This document shows, piece after piece, positions 14,324-17,654 of a stretch of 17,654 nt of DNA. A program made the translations under genes and the position numbers. The notes below the pieces were generated by a model. The model made no database searches. It was not told where the DNA came from and worked only from the letters and a program-made list of their open reading frames with translations. The stretch's first letter is position 1, and every line of letters begins with the position of its first letter. This stretch comes from an uncultured Dorea sp. (GTDB taxonomy: Bacteria > Bacillota > Clostridia > Lachnospirales > Lachnospiraceae), in NCBI GenBank assembly GCA_910587575.1, contig CAJULU010000012.1, positions 53,505-71,158 on the forward strand, written 5' to 3'.

Positions 14324-16765
14324 ATGATTTGGATGAAGAAACTAAGGGATGCGGCGGTTCTTGTGCTGGTATTTATCTTGGCGGTCATCGGGTTCAGTTA
14401 CTATACGAATAAAGGAAATGACAACATGACTGCAGACATGGGGGCAGCGACCTTTCCGCAGATTTCATTTTCTTATAACGGATATGTGCTGAATACGCTG
14501 AGCGGCTTTGTAAGGGCAATGGATATCACTGCCATGCGGGATACGATTACGCCGGTCAGCGCCGGCCGTGTGGAAGGGACCATCCAGGCCTATGAGAACA
14601 AGATCCGGAAAGCGGGCTATACGGTGTACTCGCTGGACGGGAAGGAGAAGCTGAGAGAAGGGACGTTTGACCACGGCAGTGAGAACTTTACGCTGGATTT
14701 AAACGGCATGGTATCGGCGGAGGCGGAGTGGGTTCTGGAGATTGTGCTGAATACGGGCGGTGATCAGAACGTGTATTTCTATACCAGGCTTGCGGATGCG
14801 GCGGATGCGAATCTGGGGGAAAGCCTGGATTATATCCGCAGCTTCCATGACAATGCCATGAATAAGGTGGAAGGCGCCGGAATCGGAGCTGCCATTGAGC
14901 CGGAAGCGAATGCTGACAATGCAACCTTCCAGCATGTGACAATCCATTCGGATTTTGACCATGTATCCTGGGGGGAACTGGAGCCGATGGTGGAGAAGGG
15001 GGAACGCTGGAGCATCAAGGAGATGAACGGAGATTCTCTGTCCGTAGAGCTGGAATATATGGTGCGCTGCAAAGGGGAAGAAAATGAGACGGATCAGTAC
15101 CGTGTGGAAGAGTTCTTCCGGGTCAGGCATGTGCCGGGATCCCAGACCACCTATCTTCTGGATTATGACAGGACCATGGAGCAGATCTTCGATGTGACAA
15201 AGCATATGCTGAGTGAAAATGGCATTGTGCTTGGCATCGTGCCGCAGGATGTTCCTTATCTGGTCAGTGAGAACGGAAGCGAAGTATCTTTTGTGGTGGC
15301 AAATGAATTGTGGAACTACAGTAAGGATACGGATGAGATTTCACTGGTATTCAGCTTTACCGATGTGGAGAATACGGATGTGCGCAACATGGTTCCTCAT
15401 CATGAGATCAAGCTGCTTGGAATAGATGAAGACGGCGGCACGATGTTTGCGGTGTGCGGTTATATGAGCCGGGGCACACATGAGGGCGAAGTCGGGGTTG
15501 CCATCTATAAATATAGTTCGAAGAAGAACTCTGTGGAAGAGAAGGCTTTTATTTCCAGCAATAAATCTTATGGGTTTGCAGTACGCGAACTGAGCAGTAT
15601 GGTTTATTACAGTATGGAGCAGAATAAACTGTATGTGATGCTGAAAGGGACGTTATATGAATTCGATCTGGCGAAAGGGGACAGCCAGACTCTGGCTTCC
15701 GGACTTGGAGACGGGCAGTATGTGGTGTCAGAAGACGGACGTCTGGTTGCATGGCAGGAAGGGGAAGAACTGAATGCGGCAACCAGGGTGACAGTCAAGA
15801 ATCTGGAAACCGGTACGGAGCGGAATGTGGAGTGTGCCGGGGATGAGTGCATCAGGCCGCTTGGATTTGTAAAAAATGATTTCGTGTACGGCGTGGCAAG
15901 GACTGCGGATACGGGCAGAACCATATCCGGGGAAGTAACGGTTCCAATGTATAAGGTCGAGATCCAGAACGGGAAGGGAAAGACTGTGAAGACCTATCAG
16001 GTGGAAGGAATCTATGTGCTGGATACGGTGTTTGACGTCAATATGATTACGTTAAACCGGGCCACGAAGGAGGGAGAGACTTACACAGGAACGACTTCTG
16101 ACTATATTACGAATAACAGGGAAAAAGAGGCAAGCAATATCTATCTGAAGACCTATGCGACGGAACTGAAGGAGACGCAGGTGAGACTGGTCTATAACGA
16201 CGGGATTTCGGACCGGGAGCCCAAGGTCCTGAAGCCGAAACAGATACTGACTGAGGATACGGGGGAAATCAGCTTTGACGACGTCAGTTATGCAGGCAGA
16301 TATTTTGTATATGGATATGGGAAGCTGCAGGGGATTTATGACCAGGCCGGGGAGGCAATCCGGGAGGCTGACCGGTACAGCGGCTGCGTGGTGGATTCTG
16401 ACCAGGCGTATATCTGGGAGCAGGGGAACCGCAGCCGGCAGCATTTCGTAGAAGGAAAGGACGACATGATCCGGGATATTGCGGACCGGCTTAAGCAGAG
16501 GCAGGCTCCGGTGGAGATCATAAAGGAACTGAACGGGGGAAGGGCGCTTGACTTGTCGGGATGTACGGCAGATATGCTGCTGTATCTGCTGGATCGGGAT
16601 GATCCGGTGATCGGTATGCTGAATGCACAGAGTGCGGTTATCCTGGTGGGGTATACGGAAGGAAGCGTGATTTATGTCAATGCGGACAGTAATGAGCGGC
16701 TGTCTGTGCCTATTGGCGAGATGGATCAGATGACGGCGGGGAGCGGCAACACTTATATCGGGTGA
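14324..16765 (+). CDS. Membrane-anchored extracellular protein with C-terminal C39-peptidase-like segment
   Basis: This is an 813-residue protein of no named family that I can identify. One hydrophobic segment (about 9-27) after basic residues acts as signal anchor, placing the rest outside the cell. The middle (about 310-620) has many short beta-strand-like stretches of propeller type (VVSEDGRLVAWQEGEEL, VYGVARTADTG). Residues ~735-813 resemble the C39-like segment found at the end of some clostridial surface proteins: LDLSGCTADMLLYLL with C747, then a NAQSAVILVGYTEG strand and a GNTYIG end. C39 peptidases place a catalytic His where S770 lies, so activity is doubtful. AGGGGAG at 14311-14317 supports the start. 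It follows the methyltransferase by 15 nt. A link to the upstream two-component system is possible but unproven. Confidence 0.75.
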   Translation: MIWMKKLRDAAVLVLVFILAVIGFSYYTNKGNDNMTADMGAATFPQISFSYNGYVLNTLSGFVRAMDITAMRDTITPVSAGRVEGTIQAYENKIRKAGYTVYSLDGKEKLREGTFDHGSENFTLDLNGMVSAEAEWVLEIVLNTGGDQNVYFYTRLADAADANLGESLDYIRSFHDNAMNKVEGAGIGAAIEPEANADNATFQHVTIHSDFDHVSWGELEPMVEKGERWSIKEMNGDSLSVELEYMVRCKGEENETDQYRVEEFFRVRHVPGSQTTYLLDYDRTMEQIFDVTKHMLSENGIVLGIVPQDVPYLVSENGSEVSFVVANELWNYSKDTDEISLVFSFTDVENTDVRNMVPHHEIKLLGIDEDGGTMFAVCGYMSRGTHEGEVGVAIYKYSSKKNSVEEKAFISSNKSYGFAVRELSSMVYYSMEQNKLYVMLKGTLYEFDLAKGDSQTLASGLGDGQYVVSEDGRLVAWQEGEELNAATRVTVKNLETGTERNVECAGDECIRPLGFVKNDFVYGVARTADTGRTISGEVTVPMYKVEIQNGKGKTVKTYQVEGIYVLDTVFDVNMITLNRATKEGETYTGTTSDYITNNREKEASNIYLKTYATELKETQVRLVYNDGISDREPKVLKPKQILTEDTGEISFDDVSYAGRYFVYGYGKLQGIYDQAGEAIREADRYSGCVVDSDQAYIWEQGNRSRQHFVEGKDDMIRDIADRLKQRQAPVEIIKELNGGRALDLSGCTADMLLYLLDRDDPVIGMLNAQSAVILVGYTEGSVIYVNADSNERLSVPIGEMDQMTAGSGNTYIG

Positions 16766-16815
16766 GGCCTGCCCGCCAGGGCGTGGTGATCCGCAAGTGA
16801 GGGACAAAAAACAGG

Positions 16816-16860
16816 AGGCTGCCGGGAAATGGCATGAAATACACCATTTCCCGGCAGCCT
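16816..16860. terminator. Strong bidirectional terminator between convergent genes
   Basis: A perfect 17-bp stem (16816-16832 with 16844-16860) encloses an 11-nt loop. It is followed by TTTTGAGTTTT on the + strand and, read on the - strand, by TGTTTTTTGT from the A-tract at 16806-16810 onward. It serves both the 813-residue protein gene and queT. Confidence 0.92.
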
Positions 16861-16868
16861 TTTGAGTT

Positions 16869-17363
16869 TTAATTTCTGAACGGAACGAAGATGATGTTCT
16901 TATATTTCCTAAGTACAGTATACAGGAGGATTCCCAGTACGCCGCAGGATAAGATTTCTCCGATGCCTACGGTAAGCATGAGGAACGGAACGGGCAGCGC
17001 CACACCATAACCGAAATGCAGTACCAGGGGTACGATGACCGTATTCGCCAGGACTGGCGGCAGGGGCGCAAGTACCGGAAGATGATTGCGAAGCTGCCAG
17101 GTGCCGAACGCACCGATTAAGGTGGCTGTACTTCCAAAGATGATATCTGGAAGGATGGCTCCGCCTAAGATGTTGCCGGTCAGACATCCGATGAACAGGC
17201 CGGGAACGGCGGCAGGTGTGAACAGGGGGAGGATGGTAAGCGCCTCGGCAATCCTTACCTGGATCTCTCCGAAAGAAAATGGTGCGAATACATAGGTGAG
17301 CACCACGTAGACGGCAGCAATCATGGCTGCCTGACTTAGAAAAGCTGTGTTTTGTTTTCTCAT
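16869..17363 (-). CDS. queT: QueT-family queuosine-precursor transporter (ECF substrate-binding subunit)
   Basis: This 164-residue integral membrane protein has about five to six helices. The family signature is clear: FGEIQVRIAEALTILPLF, PAAVPGLFIGCLTGNILGG, ILPDIIFGSTATLIGAFGTW, PPVLANTVIVPLVL, and PFLMLTVGIGEILSCGVLG near the end. QueT is the S-component that, by family knowledge, takes up the queuosine precursor preQ1 (or a relative) with the shared ECF energy-coupling module; the ECF genes are not in the window. Length is normal for the family. AAGGAG (17371-17376) is well placed before the ATG. The leader carries a candidate preQ1 riboswitch overlapping that ribosome binding site, which independently supports the call. 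The gene is monocistronic, flanked by a promoter and a terminator. Confidence 0.93.
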   Translation of the reverse strand: MRKQNTAFLSQAAMIAAVYVVLTYVFAPFSFGEIQVRIAEALTILPLFTPAAVPGLFIGCLTGNILGGAILPDIIFGSTATLIGAFGTWQLRNHLPVLAPLPPVLANTVIVPLVLHFGYGVALPVPFLMLTVGIGEILSCGVLGILLYTVLRKYKNIIFVPFRN

Positions 17364-17370
17364 GTTACGT

Positions 17371-17413
17371 CTCCTTTAGTTTTGTTTTACGTGTGGAAGG
17401 TCTCGAACACACG
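17371..17413 (-). promoter_or_regulatory. Candidate preQ1-I riboswitch overlapping the queT ribosome binding site
   Basis: On the - strand a 6-bp stem CGTGTG/CACACG (17413-17408 with 17395-17390) closes a 12-nt loop that begins TTC-GAG and ends in C. An A-rich tail AAAACAAAACTAAAGGAG follows. The loop length, TTC.AG pattern, final loop C (the preQ1-pairing base in known preQ1-I structures) and ACTAA tail fit preQ1 class I. The tail includes the ribosome binding site, which suggests translational control. The loop-tail pseudoknot is weaker than usual, so the class is uncertain. Confidence 0.6.
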
Positions 17414-17423
17414 ATTCATTTAA

Positions 17424-17438
17424 CGCCGGGAATCGGCG
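17424..17438 (-). other. Upstream hairpin and long-range pairing in the queT leader
   Basis: A 5-bp G+C stem CGCCG/CGGCG with a 5-nt loop (17424-17438) lies upstream of the aptamer. AAGGTCT (17457-17451, - strand) can pair perfectly over 7 bp with AGACCTT inside the aptamer loop (17403-17397), so this upstream segment could form an alternative fold excluding the riboswitch fold. Confidence 0.5.
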
Positions 17439-17485
17439 GCAAGCCTTGATAGACCTTGTTTTTTGTGGACTTGCAAGCGTGTATT

Positions 17486-17514
17486 AGTATAGCATGTAAA
17501 AGGAGGAAAATCAA
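17486..17514 (-). promoter_or_regulatory. Sigma-A-type promoter of queT
   Basis: On the - strand TTGATT (17514-17509) and TATACT (17491-17486) are separated by exactly 17 bp. The predicted start near 17479 gives a leader of about 115 nt that carries the riboswitch. Confidence 0.75.
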
Positions 17515-17516
17515 GG

Positions 17517-17538
17517 TTTGTCCGAAATTTGTCCGGAA
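17517..17538. repeat. Two abutting 11-bp direct repeats upstream of the queT promoter
   Basis: TTTGTCCGAAA (17517-17527) is followed without gap by TTTGTCCGGAA (17528-17538), differing at one base. They lie immediately upstream of the queT -35. A related CTGTCCGAAAA occurs at 17630-17640. They may be an operator or chance. Confidence 0.45.
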
Positions 17539-17654
17539 TGGTATTGGGAGATTCTTGTAAAAAAGCACAAATCAGGGCAGGAATTTTTGTGTAATTTGGA
17601 GTGATGGATAGAAGACCTTGGGGGGGAGACTGTCCGAAAACTAATAAGTTGATG

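Noticed and set aside
14688..15205. Overlapping - strand open frames opposite the 813-residue protein
   Set aside because: Shadows of a codon-biased gene, with no start signals or domain content.
16052..16807. 251-codon open frame on the - strand opposite the 813-residue protein
   Set aside because: It overlaps a well-supported gene and its beginning runs toward the terminator hairpin; no domain or ribosome binding site supports it.

Overview
The window reads as chromosomal DNA of a spore-forming, low-to-mid G+C Gram-positive anaerobe of the Clostridia, most likely a Lachnospiraceae. The grounds are strong GGAGG-type ribosome binding sites, a protein made only of the Spo0A DNA-binding domain, sigma-A-like promoters, and a QueT gene with a preQ1-type leader. 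No rRNA, tRNA, CRISPR array or transposase was seen.

Region 1 (1-6441, + strand) is the distal end of a surface-polysaccharide cluster carrying a nonulosonic (sialic-acid-like) sugar. In order it holds a 5'-truncated sialyltransferase-like protein, a Wzy polymerase, a NeuB-like synthase without the usual C-terminal SAF domain, a CBS-cupin (mannose-6-phosphate-isomerase-like) fusion, a NeuA cytidylyltransferase fused to a KdsC-like HAD phosphatase, and a Wzx flippase, then a terminator hairpin. The genes are tightly packed and visibly more AT-rich than the rest of the window, especially wzy. Together they can make and activate the sugar (NeuB, HAD, NeuA), add it (transferase), flip the repeat unit (Wzx) and polymerise it (Wzy). 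No NeuC-type epimerase is visible, so the acid could be KDN or a relative rather than Neu5Ac.

Region 2 (6474-9569, mainly - strand) is the most unusual part. A 733-residue membrane protein with a large, probably external helical-repeat domain lies downstream of a 115-residue stand-alone Spo0A C-terminal-type DNA-binding protein. The promoter of the large gene has two 0A-box-like sites exactly 10 bp apart in place of a -35 element, and its short leader contains a strong intrinsic terminator. Upstream of the small regulator's own promoter are three TGTCG cores exactly 20 bp apart. I read this as a small autoregulated Spo0A-like circuit aimed at the membrane protein. A possible 28-codon ORF and two unexplained inverted repeats lie between the genes.

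Region 3 (9689-16765, + strand, G+C-richer) holds an OmpR-family response regulator, an 866-residue multi-membrane-span histidine kinase, a SAM-dependent methyltransferase whose predicted promoter places the transcript start almost at its ATG, and an 813-residue membrane-anchored protein with a C-terminal C39-peptidase-like segment. A 17-bp bidirectional terminator closes the region.

Region 4 (16869-17540, - strand) is queT, the probable queuosine-precursor transporter gene, with a complete sigma-A promoter and a candidate preQ1-I riboswitch overlapping its ribosome binding site.
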